Of a stretch of DNA of 62,088 bases, positions 7,469 through 17,189 are shown piece after piece. Both the position numbers and the translations under genes were made by a program. Source of the DNA: an uncultured Bacteroidales bacterium (lineage in GTDB: Bacteria > Bacteroidota > Bacteroidia > Bacteroidales > P3); assembly GCA_900318175.1 (NCBI GenBank), contig ONJQ01000013.1, positions 1 through 62,088 of the forward strand, read 5' to 3'. A model generated the notes under the pieces. That model was not told the DNA's origin. It worked only from the letters and a program-made list of their open reading frames with translations, and did not search any database. Within the stretch, counting starts at the first letter, position 1. Every line of letters starts with the position of its first letter.

Positions 7469-10400
7469 ATGAAGAAACAGATTCTCCTTCTTCTTACCTT
7501 GGTTGCGACCATGGTGGGGACCGTCAAAGCCCAAAGTCCAACAGGCAGTGTACTCCTGATTGGCGACACAACGAACAGCCAGCTTGTCTCCTTCGACAAC
7601 CGTATGCCGTGCCTCAACGGATTCAACAGCTACACACAGCAATTGGTGCTGGGCACGGAGCTGAACGGCGAAGCCATGATCACAGGCATCGACCTGTATT
7701 GCGGAACGCCGAGCAGCACTGGCCGCCCAGGATGCACCATCTATTTAGCCAATACCTACGTAGAGAGGATGGGGAACAGTTTGGTGCCCTTCAGTCCACA
7801 ATTCAAGCAGGTGGCGGTCACCTCCCTGGCCTGCACCGCGGGCTGGAACCACTACGCCTTCGACACCGCCTTCCACTACAACGGCCTCGGCAACCTTATT
7901 GTGGCTGTGGACTGCCCGTGGGGGACAACGGGAGGCAACTTCTATTGCAGCCAGAACGGCACTCTTTTAGCATGCTACACGCGCAACCGACTATCGAGTG
8001 TAACCCCCACGACTATCGCTTATGGCGGTACCATGCGCAACATCATGCGGCTGCACACACAGCCAGCACCCACGCCAGTGGCCACCTGCCCGGCACCCAC
8101 GCTGTGGATGGACTCAATCGGCTCCACGGCAGCAAAGGTCAGGTGGAGCCCCGGCTACCAGGATACCCTGTGGACAGTGGACTGCATCACCGACGGCGAC
8201 ACGGCATGGCACACCAGCGGCCCCCTGTGGGGCGACACGTCGTACACCCTCACCGGGCTCAATCCCAACAGCCATTACACCATCCGCCTCACAGCCTTCT
8301 GCACCGACACCTTCACCAACGTAGACAAACACCTCTTCACCAACTGCACACCCACGGCACTCCCCTATGCCGAAGGGCTTGAAGGGATTTGGAGTGTGCC
8401 TGACTGTTGGCGCACTACCATCGGCTGGAATGACAACTACCCCTCCATCGTCTCAGGAGGCTCATTTGGAGCCAACCGCAGCCACAGCGGCGACCACGGG
8501 TTGCAACTGAACAACGGCACCGTGATACTACCCGCCTTCGAAGTTCCCGTGGACAGCCTTGAACTCTCCCTGTGGGCTCGCAATGGTCAATCTTCCAGCA
8601 ACCAGACCCTACATGTGGGCGTAGTGACCGACCCGCTGGACATCACCTCCTTCGTCCCCGTCGACACGGTGACACTCCTCAACTCAGGGGCATGGACACC
8701 CGTAGTGGTTCGCTTCGACAGCTATGCCGGCACCTCCGGACTCATCGCTATCAAGAGCGGCAGCTCGGGTGTGTACGTCTACCTTGACGACATAGAGGTG
8801 AACCACGTGATGCCCTGCCATACCATCATGACCGTAAGCATAGACCAGATTGCCGACACGGCAGCCGTGGTGCACTGGGTGGACAGCGACGCTGTCTACT
8901 ACGAAGTGGCCTACGGCCCATCAGGCTTTACCATCGACTCCACCTATATCGTCACCGACATACGCACAGACAGCCTCTTCCTCGGCGGACTGCTGCCCTA
9001 CACCCTGTACGACGTATATGTGCGTTCCTATTGCGGCAGCTTTAACACCAACTGGTCACTGGTGCGACAATTCCGTACTCTTTGCTCGCCCATTGACTCG
9101 CTGCCCTACTCCGAGGACTTCAACCCTTACGGTGGCTATCCGCATGCCAACGAGCTGCCCTGCTGGTGGGGACATGTGGACATGAACACCATGGTGACAA
9201 ACGGCGGACGCTCCGGCTCGCGAGCCTTGCGATGGGAGAGCTCCACTGACGAGCAATACGCCATCCTGCCTGTTCTCAACGCCACACGCTTTCCGCTGCG
9301 TACACTGCAGCTCAGCTTCTGGGCCTACAACGCCAGCAGCTCCTATTGGAACTACAATCCCACAACCCTCCTGATAGGTGTGATGACTGACCCAACGGTC
9401 GACTCCACCTTCCACCTGGTGGACTCCGTGGTGATTACCCACACCGATTGGCTTCGCTACGATGTCCCGCTCAGCAACTACGTCGGTACGGGAGCCTATA
9501 TAGCCCTGAAGAGCACCCCTGCAATACACCAAATGGCCTTTATCGACGACCTGACGGTCGACCTCATACCCCCCTGCCCCAATGCCACGGGCCTCAGACT
9601 CTCTGGCCTCACTGCCACATCGGTCACCGTGGCTTGGGACCAACACGACAGCGCCGAGCGATACCAAGTCTTCATAGACACATCGTCCAGTGCGGTGCCC
9701 ACTTCGTCAACGGCGACCCTCTCTGTGCCGTACCACACCTTTGGCGGGCTCACCCCCGAAGGCAATTACTACGTATGGGTGCGCGTGCTCTGTCCCAAGG
9801 GCGACACCTCGGCATGGGAAGGCCCCTTGGCCGTGAAGCCCACCTCCTGGAACATGCGCGCCAACCACAACGACACCTTGACGTTGTGCGGTGTGAGCAT
9901 CTATGACGACGGAGGCCCCAACGGAGACTTGAGCAACCAAACCTCCACACTGATCATCCTGCCCGACATGGCCGGACACCTTGTCACCCTCAGCGGGCGT
10001 TCCCATTGCGGGGGCAGTTCGGTAGTGACCATTTACGACGGCATCGGCACTTCGGGACCCGTGCTGTGGACCACAGGATTAAACAGCAACTACGAGGTCA
10101 ATTTCGGCCCTGTGCTATCTTCGGCGGGTCCGCTGACCGTCTATTTCGATGGCTGGATACCCTTCTACTCCTACGAAGGCTTTGAGATGAACGCTGTCTG
10201 CGTCCCCGACACCTGCATCATACACAACCTGCAGCTCGACACCGCCGTACCGCAGACGGACACCACGCTGGCACTCACATGGCAGTGCAACGGAGCCTCG
10301 CACTACGAGGTAGAATACGGACCCGTAGGTTTCACCCCCGGTGCGGGAACCATAATCTCCACTGCGACCAATGAATACACCATTGCAGGGCTGAGGAGCC

Positions 10401-12199
10401 TTGACCGCCGTGAAGTGCACGTGCGCAGCATCTGCGGCGTGGGTGACACCGGCCAGTGGGTTTCTGCCATCTTCACTACCGCCCTATGCCCCGACGCCAC
10501 AAGGCGCGACAACTGCGACAGCTCTTACTACGCCACCGGCAACCCATCGCTGCCCATAGGTTTCAACGGCTCCCCCTACAGCTATGTGCAGACCCTTATC
10601 GACTCCGCCGACCTGGCAGGATTGGAGGGCGGCATCACAGCCATGGCATTCCAACCCATCAACAACATTGCCGCCGACCATCAAGGCCGCATATCCGTCT
10701 ACCTTGCCAACGTGCCGGACACTGCCTTCACCACCGGCCCCATAGTGCCCGACGCCGGCCACCGGTTCGTCCGTGTGATAGACTCCGCAAACTTCAGCCA
10801 CCCCGGCACCACCGAGTGGCAGCTGCACAGCTTCGACCGCCCCTTTATGTGGGACGGCCACCAGAACCTCCTCGTCGCCGTGCTGCGACGAGACGGGGGC
10901 AGCGGTGAGCGGGCTGAATACGCCAGCCACTACACTCATTCGGACCTCGTCAACAACGTTTACCGCAGCTATATCCTTACTGGCTGGGGCGACATAGACA
11001 TTGACAGCGCACGTAATGACTCGCCTAACTATAGCGGCTACGGCTCGCCCTATCGCGGACACCTCCGCCTCTACACCAACACCTGTGCCCTGCCCCTCTG
11101 CTCCGCTCCCACCATCGACTCCGTAACGGGCGACCACGAGAGCATCACCGTCAATTGGAGCGGCGACGGGAACGACTACCAGATAGCTTGCGACATGCAA
11201 ATGCCCGCCACCATCTATCCCTCCGCCACGCCTGTTGCCGCCACGGGAGGCGGCCATACCTTCACAGGCCTGCAACCAGCAACGCAATATGTCGTATCCT
11301 TGCGGCGGAGCTGCACTGCCGACAGCCTTGGCTATTCCGACTGGACCTACGCCGCCTTCACCACTGCCGACTATGTCTGTCCCCCACCTGAAGGTCTGAC
11401 GGCAGACAGCGTCGACTACACCTCAGCCACCCTCAGCTGGGAACCTGCGGGCAGCGACAGCCTGTATCAACTCCTCATCTGGCAAGAAGGCTACCGCGCC
11501 GTGAGCCACACCGTCCGTGGGACGAGCCTCGACGTGCAAGACCTCCAAGCCGGAACCACCTATTACGCCTCTCTGCGCGCCTTCTGCGGCACAGTCAGCC
11601 AGATAGTGGGGCTGCCCAGCGACACCCTCCAGTTCACAACCCGCAGCTGCCACACCCCCACAGGCCTTACAGCCACCACTGTCACCTCTTCAAGCATCGC
11701 ACTCACATGGGATGCCTATCCATCCGACAGTGGCTACCTGCTCGAATACGGCCCCTCGCCCCTTGAACCCGGAATGGGGACCCAGGTCACGCTCTCTCTC
11801 AACAGCCACACCCTCACGGGTCTCATGCCCAACACGGAGTACGACATCCTCCTCTTCACCCTCTGCACCGAGAGCGTAGCTTCCGACCCCGCAACCCTCA
11901 CCGTCCGCACACAGCAGAGAGTGGGCATCCGGCCCGTCGGTTCGCCCTCAGGGCTGCAATGCATCCTTTCGCCCAACCCTGCCAAACGTCGCACTCACCT
12001 CACAGTCGGCGGATGGAGCCCCGCGGAGGGCAACACCCTCCGCGTCACCATCACCGACCTCTCAGGGCGCGACGTGCTGAGCTGCACCATCACCCCCTCG
12101 CAACGGCTCCTCATCGACGGGTTGACCCCTGGGGCCTACTTCGTCCGCCTGCAAGGGCAGCAAAGCCACACCGTCCGCAAACTGATTATAGAAAACTGA
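7469..12199 (+). CDS. T9SS-secreted fibronectin type III multidomain protein
   Basis: This 1576-aa protein has a signal peptide (MKKQILLLLTLVATMVGTVKA) and a C-terminal T9SS type A sorting domain (from about 1500: LSPNPAKRRT, then DLSGRDVL, GAYFVRL, RKLIIEN). Between them are at least six or seven fibronectin-III-like modules, each beginning with a Cys-Pro type start and ending in a Y.V.VR..C pattern (near 210, 450, 705, 915, 1210, 1310 and 1400), interspersed with jelly-roll or cleaved-adhesin-like segments (310-445, 550-700) and a CUB-like segment (about 805-905; SIYDDGG, VTIYDG). It should be exported and displayed on the surface. No catalytic motif was seen, so binding or adhesion is likely. 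It is monocistronic. Confidence 0.85.
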   Translation: MKKQILLLLTLVATMVGTVKAQSPTGSVLLIGDTTNSQLVSFDNRMPCLNGFNSYTQQLVLGTELNGEAMITGIDLYCGTPSSTGRPGCTIYLANTYVERMGNSLVPFSPQFKQVAVTSLACTAGWNHYAFDTAFHYNGLGNLIVAVDCPWGTTGGNFYCSQNGTLLACYTRNRLSSVTPTTIAYGGTMRNIMRLHTQPAPTPVATCPAPTLWMDSIGSTAAKVRWSPGYQDTLWTVDCITDGDTAWHTSGPLWGDTSYTLTGLNPNSHYTIRLTAFCTDTFTNVDKHLFTNCTPTALPYAEGLEGIWSVPDCWRTTIGWNDNYPSIVSGGSFGANRSHSGDHGLQLNNGTVILPAFEVPVDSLELSLWARNGQSSSNQTLHVGVVTDPLDITSFVPVDTVTLLNSGAWTPVVVRFDSYAGTSGLIAIKSGSSGVYVYLDDIEVNHVMPCHTIMTVSIDQIADTAAVVHWVDSDAVYYEVAYGPSGFTIDSTYIVTDIRTDSLFLGGLLPYTLYDVYVRSYCGSFNTNWSLVRQFRTLCSPIDSLPYSEDFNPYGGYPHANELPCWWGHVDMNTMVTNGGRSGSRALRWESSTDEQYAILPVLNATRFPLRTLQLSFWAYNASSSYWNYNPTTLLIGVMTDPTVDSTFHLVDSVVITHTDWLRYDVPLSNYVGTGAYIALKSTPAIHQMAFIDDLTVDLIPPCPNATGLRLSGLTATSVTVAWDQHDSAERYQVFIDTSSSAVPTSSTATLSVPYHTFGGLTPEGNYYVWVRVLCPKGDTSAWEGPLAVKPTSWNMRANHNDTLTLCGVSIYDDGGPNGDLSNQTSTLIILPDMAGHLVTLSGRSHCGGSSVVTIYDGIGTSGPVLWTTGLNSNYEVNFGPVLSSAGPLTVYFDGWIPFYSYEGFEMNAVCVPDTCIIHNLQLDTAVPQTDTTLALTWQCNGASHYEVEYGPVGFTPGAGTIISTATNEYTIAGLRSLDRREVHVRSICGVGDTGQWVSAIFTTALCPDATRRDNCDSSYYATGNPSLPIGFNGSPYSYVQTLIDSADLAGLEGGITAMAFQPINNIAADHQGRISVYLANVPDTAFTTGPIVPDAGHRFVRVIDSANFSHPGTTEWQLHSFDRPFMWDGHQNLLVAVLRRDGGSGERAEYASHYTHSDLVNNVYRSYILTGWGDIDIDSARNDSPNYSGYGSPYRGHLRLYTNTCALPLCSAPTIDSVTGDHESITVNWSGDGNDYQIACDMQMPATIYPSATPVAATGGGHTFTGLQPATQYVVSLRRSCTADSLGYSDWTYAAFTTADYVCPPPEGLTADSVDYTSATLSWEPAGSDSLYQLLIWQEGYRAVSHTVRGTSLDVQDLQAGTTYYASLRAFCGTVSQIVGLPSDTLQFTTRSCHTPTGLTATTVTSSSIALTWDAYPSDSGYLLEYGPSPLEPGMGTQVTLSLNSHTLTGLMPNTEYDILLFTLCTESVASDPATLTVRTQQRVGIRPVGSPSGLQCILSPNPAKRRTHLTVGGWSPAEGNTLRVTITDLSGRDVLSCTITPSQRLLIDGLTPGAYFVRLQGQQSHTVRKLIIEN

Positions 12200-12387
12200 A
12201 AGGATTCGTGAATGTGTTAATGCTTGAATGCGTTCTGACCGTTTTGACGATAAAAAAAATGAACCCGCCTAAACTGTCAACTATCAAAATCACTATGAAA
12301 GGGGGGTGGATGGAGCAACCACACTGCATACAAACCGGGAAGCAATTTGGACGGCTTCCGCCCATCCCCTCACCCTGATGAATTCAT
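12200..12387. other. Convergent intergenic region with imperfect hairpin
   Basis: Between two convergent genes. It contains a copy of a short spacer motif (12209-12232) and an imperfect inverted repeat spanning about 12303-12375 with inner stem GGAAGC/GCTTCC, possibly a terminator, but with no clear T-tract. Confidence 0.4.
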
Positions 12388-13854
12388 CTATAAAGTTTCA
12401 CTCTTCACCCTGTAGAAAGCCGGTGCGAACAGGATAACCACCGTCAGGCACTCCAGCCGCCCCATCAGCATCAGCAGCGAGCACACCAGTTTGGCCGCAA
12501 CCGTGAAATGGGCATAGCACCCAAAGCCGCCACTCGTGCCCAGTCCAGGGCCGTAGCCCGTCATGCAGGCCACCACCGCGCCGATGGACTCCGTCGCGTT
12601 GATACCGCACACCATCAGCAGCATGATGCCCAAAAAGCAAACCATCCCGAACACCATGAAGCACACCATCACATTCGTGGTCAGTTCAGCCCTCACCGGA
12701 ATCCCGTTCAGCCGCACAGGGCTCACCGCCCGCGGATGCAGCCGGTCCCGCAGCGTCTTGCTCACATGCCGCACCAATATCAGCACCCGCATCGCCTTCA
12801 GGCCTCCCGTCGTCGAGCCCGCCATGCCACCGCACATGCTCAGTGCCACAAACAGGAACGTCACCGGCACCCACCAGCCCGACGTGTCCGCCGCCAGCGA
12901 GCCTGTCGTCGTCAGCACACTCACCGTCTGCACCACCCCGCAGCGCAACGCGTCGCCCACGCCGTAGCCCATCTTCAGCACCAGCGCGCTCACCACAAAC
13001 GCCGAGCACACCGCCGCCGCCGTCAGGTAGAAGCGCAACTGCTCCAACTTGTGCCGCAGCCGGTCCCAATGGAACGTCAGCAAGTTGTACAGCATCGCAA
13101 AGTTCACGCCGCTCAGCAACATCGCCGCCGCAACGATATACTGCTGCCCGTGCGTCAGCCCCTCCAGACTGTTGTTATAGATGGAAAAGCCCCCCGACGA
13201 GATATTCGTAAACGTGACATTCACCGCATCCCACAGCTGCATGCCGCTTTTGCACAGCAGCAGGACGAACACCGCCGTCAGCAGCACATACACCCCCAGC
13301 GTCTGCCTCACCGTGGCGGCCATCGTTGTCGACTGTTTCCCCGTGTTGTCCGCGCCCGACGCCTCCGCCGTATACAGGCTGTACTTGTTAATCCCAAGCC
13401 TGGGCACCAGCGCCAGCACCAGCAACACAATCCCGAAGCCCCCGAACCACTGCGTCATGCTGCGCCAAAACAGCACCGACGCCGGCAGCCACTCCACCGC
13501 GCTGAACACAGTCGCGCCCGTCGACGTGATGCCGCTCGTCGACTCGAACAGCGCATCCACCACACCCCTCAGCGTCCCCGTGGTCAGAAACGGCAGCATG
13601 CCGAACAGCGCCAGCACAGCCCACATCAGCACCACCAGCACGTACGCCATCCGCCTTTGCCTTAACGCCTTTGCCCCGCCGAAGGTCACCCTCAGCCAAA
13701 GCCCCACAGCCAACGTGAAAGCACCGCTCAGCGCAATGCTCCCCGCCGTCCCGTCGTCGAAATGCAACGCCGGCACCAGGCAGCACAACATCAGCACTCC
13801 CTCAACCATCAGCACTATGCCCAAGAACCGCAGTATATACTTCACATCATCCAT
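12388..13854 (-). CDS. trkH: TrkH-family potassium transporter (copy 1)
   Basis: This 488-aa integral membrane protein is a TrkH/KtrB-type potassium channel subunit. Four pore-loop segments with selectivity-filter glycines are visible (SGITSTGATVF, ISSGGFSIY, LTTTGSLA, GPGLGTSGGFG), between paired hydrophobic helices. It should work with TrkA, encoded at the head of the same minus-strand operon. The ATG at 13854 is preferred to an in-frame TTG at 13875. A second trkH lies just upstream (63 nt between coding regions). Confidence 0.92.
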   Translation of the reverse strand: MDDVKYILRFLGIVLMVEGVLMLCCLVPALHFDDGTAGSIALSGAFTLAVGLWLRVTFGGAKALRQRRMAYVLVVLMWAVLALFGMLPFLTTGTLRGVVDALFESTSGITSTGATVFSAVEWLPASVLFWRSMTQWFGGFGIVLLVLALVPRLGINKYSLYTAEASGADNTGKQSTTMAATVRQTLGVYVLLTAVFVLLLCKSGMQLWDAVNVTFTNISSGGFSIYNNSLEGLTHGQQYIVAAAMLLSGVNFAMLYNLLTFHWDRLRHKLEQLRFYLTAAAVCSAFVVSALVLKMGYGVGDALRCGVVQTVSVLTTTGSLAADTSGWWVPVTFLFVALSMCGGMAGSTTGGLKAMRVLILVRHVSKTLRDRLHPRAVSPVRLNGIPVRAELTTNVMVCFMVFGMVCFLGIMLLMVCGINATESIGAVVACMTGYGPGLGTSGGFGCYAHFTVAAKLVCSLLMLMGRLECLTVVILFAPAFYRVKSETL

Positions 13855-13917
13855 AACAGATAAAGAATGTGTCAATGCGTTAATGTGTTAATTCTTGAAT
13901 GTATAAGTCACTATTCA

Positions 13918-15489
13918 CTATTTAATTCTTAATTTCTTATAGTAGCTCGGACTAAGCACCGCAACCAGTGCAAACAGCTCCACCCGTCCGGCAACCATCA
14001 GCAGTGCGAGCACCCACTTCGCTACATCAGGCAGCAGCGCATAGTCCAGGCTCCCACCCAGCTCGTTGATCAGCTGCGAGGGGCCCAAATTGCTCACATT
14101 AGCCGCTGCCAGACACACCGCGTCCGGAATCGAACATCCGCACAACGTCAGCACAAAACCTCCCTCCACAATAAACACGATATACAGGAACACAAAGGCA
14201 AACACCTTGTTGATATAATCGTTCTCCACCACCTGTCCGTCCACCTTCACGCGGAACACCACATTCGGGTGCAGCATCCGCGTGAAATAATTGGCAATAT
14301 ACTTTACCATAATCATCACCCTCCTCAGTTTCATGCCGCCGCCCGAGCTTCCAGCCATGGCACCCGTCACCAGCAGTGCAAACGTCAGCACCCCAACCAC
14401 AAGAGGCCACCGCGGCGGAGCCGGGGTATAGAATCCGCACGTCGACATCGTCGCCGCAATATGGAACACCCCGTAGCGCACCGACTCCTCCCAGCCGTTC
14501 CCCGCAACCACCAGTGCCGCCGTGCTCACCGCCACCGCCACCACAAACAGCAGCAGATACGTCCGCAGCTCCTCCTCCCGCCATAGTCCGCGCCAGCGCA
14601 GCGTCAGCACCCTGTACAGCACCGCCACATTCATTCCGCTCAGCAGCATGAAGACCGTCAGCGTCACCATCACCCCGCTGCTGCCCCCTGCCAGCTCGCT
14701 GCCCACGCTGTGCGTCGTGAAACCACCCGTCGACACAGTGCTGCACGCCGTGCACACTGCATCCACCACCCCCACGCCCTGCACACACAGCACCACTGCC
14801 ATCGCCACCGTCATCAATCCGTAAGCCATCCACATCCGCCGCACGCTCCTTGCCAGTCTGGGGTGCAGCCGTCGCTGTTGCGTTCCGGAAAACTCAGCCT
14901 CATACACACTCTCTGCGCCCGTTCCCACGCGTCGCAGCAGTGCCACCGCCAGCAGCAGCAGCCCCAAGCCGCCGACCCACTGCGTCATGGCGCGATACAC
15001 CAACATTGACACCGGCAGGCACTCCGGCCTTGCAAACGTTGTCGACCCCGTTGTCGTGAAACCGCTCACCGACTCGAACACCGCATCCGTCAACGACGTC
15101 GACACCCCCGTAAACAAATACGGCAACGCCCCCGCCACCGGCAGCACCGTCCACACGCACACCGTCAGCCAATAGCTCTCAACCCCCTGCAGACTCGAAA
15201 GCGGGAACTGGAAATCAAACAAACGCTCCCCATTATCACCCGCGGAGGTTCTCCGCCTCCGCCCGACAATGTTCTTCAGAAACAGACCCGCCATCAGCAT
15301 TGCCAAACACGAGGCCGCCAAGGCAAACTGCATCCCGTCGCCGCTGTAAACCGACACACCCACAGGCACCGCCAATCCCGCAGCCACGTAAAGCAGCAGC
15401 ACCCCCACCACCCTCCAAAGCGAAGGGTTGAACAAAGGAAAAGCTGAAAGGTTAAAAACCGTGTGTGTGCGAGCCAATTTAATTGTCAA
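13918..15489 (-). CDS. trkH: TrkH-family potassium transporter (copy 2)
   Basis: This protein of up to 523 aa is another TrkH/KtrB-type channel subunit with pore loops SGFTTTGSTTF, STVSTGGFTT, ATMSTCGFYT and a degenerate fourth loop VSNLGPSQL. The third filter contains Cys instead of the more common Thr-Gly or Ser-Gly pattern. It differs considerably from the downstream copy. No ATG is suitably placed: the frame opens with TTG at 15489, 14 nt after the trkA stop, with further TTG and GTG candidates within 30 codons, so the exact start is uncertain. Confidence 0.88.
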   Translation of the reverse strand: MTIKLARTHTVFNLSAFPLFNPSLWRVVGVLLLYVAAGLAVPVGVSVYSGDGMQFALAASCLAMLMAGLFLKNIVGRRRRTSAGDNGERLFDFQFPLSSLQGVESYWLTVCVWTVLPVAGALPYLFTGVSTSLTDAVFESVSGFTTTGSTTFARPECLPVSMLVYRAMTQWVGGLGLLLLAVALLRRVGTGAESVYEAEFSGTQQRRLHPRLARSVRRMWMAYGLMTVAMAVVLCVQGVGVVDAVCTACSTVSTGGFTTHSVGSELAGGSSGVMVTLTVFMLLSGMNVAVLYRVLTLRWRGLWREEELRTYLLLFVVAVAVSTAALVVAGNGWEESVRYGVFHIAATMSTCGFYTPAPPRWPLVVGVLTFALLVTGAMAGSSGGGMKLRRVMIMVKYIANYFTRMLHPNVVFRVKVDGQVVENDYINKVFAFVFLYIVFIVEGGFVLTLCGCSIPDAVCLAAANVSNLGPSQLINELGGSLDYALLPDVAKWVLALLMVAGRVELFALVAVLSPSYYKKLRIK

Positions 15490-15503
15490 TTATTAATTAT
15501 TAA

Positions 15504-16844
15504 TCAATTGAACAGTTTTGCCGCCTGCTCCATAGCCCTCGGCAGCGCAAACACCACCACCTTGTCCTTCGCCTTAATCTGCGTGTCGCGTGTCGGGAAA
15601 ATCGTCTCGTTCCCGCGGATTATGCCGCCTATCGTCGCCCCTGCGGGCAGCGACAAGTCGCGTATCAGATGCCGCGTGGCTGGCGACCACCTGCCCACAT
15701 TGAACTCTATCAACTCCGCGTTCGTCCCGCTCAGCCACTTGCTGCTCACCGCATCCCCCTTCACAATGAAGCGCGAAATATAGCTTGCAGTAATCAGCTT
15801 CTTGTTGATAATCGTGTCAATCCCAATATCCTGCGACAGGCTAATAAACCCAGTGTTCTCCACCAGCGCAATTGTCCGCTTCACCCCCAGTTTCTTGGCG
15901 TGCAAGCAGGTCAGGATATTCGTCTCCGACGACTCCGTCACAGCAATGAATGCATCCATTCCCTGCAGTCCTTCCTCCTTCAGCAGCGTAATGTCCGTCG
16001 CGTCGCCGTTGATCACCAGCGTCTTCTCCAGCAAGGCAGCAGCCTCCTCACACCGTTTGCGCGACTCCTCGAACAGGGTAATTCCGATCTTTCCCTCCAG
16101 CGTCAGCGCCGCGTAGCGGCCCACGCGCCCTGCGCCCACAATCATCGCCCTCTTCACCGCCACATCCTCCTTGCCCACAGCCCGCTGCAGCGCCTCGCGC
16201 TGGTTCGGGCGGCTGATGATGTAAGCCAGGTCTCCGTGTTGGAACACCAGCCCCGCATGTGGTATTATCGTCTCGCCTCCCCGCAATATCGCCACCACAC
16301 GGGCCTTCAACGAGCTATACAGCTGCACCAGCTCCTGCACGCTGTGCCCCGCCACGGGCGATTCCGCGTCAATCCTTATCAGATACATCGTCAGTAGCCC
16401 CCCGCTGAAGTCGAAAAACTCCGTCGCAACCGAGTTGTTCAGCAGATTCGTAATCTCCTTGGCCGCGATGCGCTCCGGGCACACCAGCTCGTCCACCCCC
16501 ACCTCTCGGAACATGTCGCGATGCTTCGGGGCCAGCAACTCCGCATTCGTGATGCGAGCCACAGTCCTTTTCGCGCCCATCCTTTTCGCCACAACGCAGC
16601 TCATCAGGTTGATGCTCTCCTCATGCAACACCGCGGCGAAGAGGTCACAGTCCCCCACGTTCGCCTCGCCCAACACCCGCGGCGATGTCGACGAACCCGC
16701 TATCGTCAGCAAATCCGTCTCTCTTTCCAACCGCTTCAGCAGTTCCTGGTCAGGGTCCACAACCGTGATGTTGTGGTTCAACTCCGTCAACGACCGCGCA
16801 AGGTGGAACCCCACCTCGCCGTCGCCAGCTATTATAATATTCAT
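15504..16844 (-). CDS. trkA: Trk potassium transporter regulatory subunit TrkA
   Basis: This 446-aa cytoplasmic protein has the duplicated RCK architecture of TrkA: Rossmann domain 1 starts MNIIIAGDGEVG (GxGxxG at residues 7-12), with the first TrkA_C domain at about 150-220, then a second Rossmann domain (VGAGRVGRY, about 230) and a final TrkA_C domain (about 370-446). It binds nucleotides (NAD(H)/ATP) and gates TrkH. It is the first gene of trkA-trkH-trkH. Confidence 0.95.
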   Translation of the reverse strand: MNIIIAGDGEVGFHLARSLTELNHNITVVDPDQELLKRLERETDLLTIAGSSTSPRVLGEANVGDCDLFAAVLHEESINLMSCVVAKRMGAKRTVARITNAELLAPKHRDMFREVGVDELVCPERIAAKEITNLLNNSVATEFFDFSGGLLTMYLIRIDAESPVAGHSVQELVQLYSSLKARVVAILRGGETIIPHAGLVFQHGDLAYIISRPNQREALQRAVGKEDVAVKRAMIVGAGRVGRYAALTLEGKIGITLFEESRKRCEEAAALLEKTLVINGDATDITLLKEEGLQGMDAFIAVTESSETNILTCLHAKKLGVKRTIALVENTGFISLSQDIGIDTIINKKLITASYISRFIVKGDAVSSKWLSGTNAELIEFNVGRWSPATRHLIRDLSLPAGATIGGIIRGNETIFPTRDTQIKAKDKVVVFALPRAMEQAAKLFN

Positions 16845-16902
16845 TGTTACACAGTATTTTGCGTATCATTAAACCATCGGATGGCAACCCATCCAAAAGT
16901 TG

Positions 16903-16910
16903 CAAAAGTA
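16903..16910 (-). promoter_or_regulatory. -7 box of the trk operon
   Basis: Minus strand TACTTTTG (16910 to 16903) lies 58 nt before the trkA start. The -33 is unclear. Confidence 0.5.
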
Positions 16911-17010
16911 CAAAAAAAAAGTCTACCAATAAAAAATATTTTTCCTGTGGCCAAGCAAACCTCTTCCTCCCTCAATCTTTTCATCATATACCCTATTTAT
17001 TCAGCCACGG

Positions 17011-17054
17011 AGAAACAAAACAGAAACTAAATAGAAACTAAATAGAAACAACAT
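17011..17054. repeat. 11-bp tandem repeat, four units
   Basis: AGAAACAAAAC, AGAAACTAAAT, AGAAACTAAAT and AGAAACAACAT run head to tail at 17011-17021, 17022-17032, 17033-17043 and 17044-17054, in the divergent spacer between trkA and the acyl-CoA synthetase gene. It has the same unit length as the tracts at 951, 50523 and 53876. Confidence 0.8.
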
Positions 17055-17158
17055 GCAAAGTAAAAAGAGGAAAGAGAAAACAGGTACGCCGTCCCGTTTC
17101 AATTACTAATTATCATTAATAAATAGTTCAAGAACCTGCCGTATTGAAAAAAAAGTTG

Positions 17159-17166
17159 TATTTTTG
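17159..17166 (+). promoter_or_regulatory. -7 box of acyl-CoA synthetase gene
   Basis: TATTTTTG lies 24 nt before the ATG. Its context (GTTGTATTTTTGCATTTT) is identical to that of the promoter at 55340. Confidence 0.6.
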
Positions 17167-17189
17167 CATTTTTAAAATGAACGGTTTTA

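Noticed and set aside
12301-12375. Imperfect hairpin as a bidirectional terminator
   Set aside because: Stem is interrupted and there is no T-run on either side; reported only as a spacer feature.
12508-13665. 385-aa plus-strand frame
   Set aside because: Antisense to trkH; His/Arg-rich composition typical of a shadow of GC-rich coding DNA.
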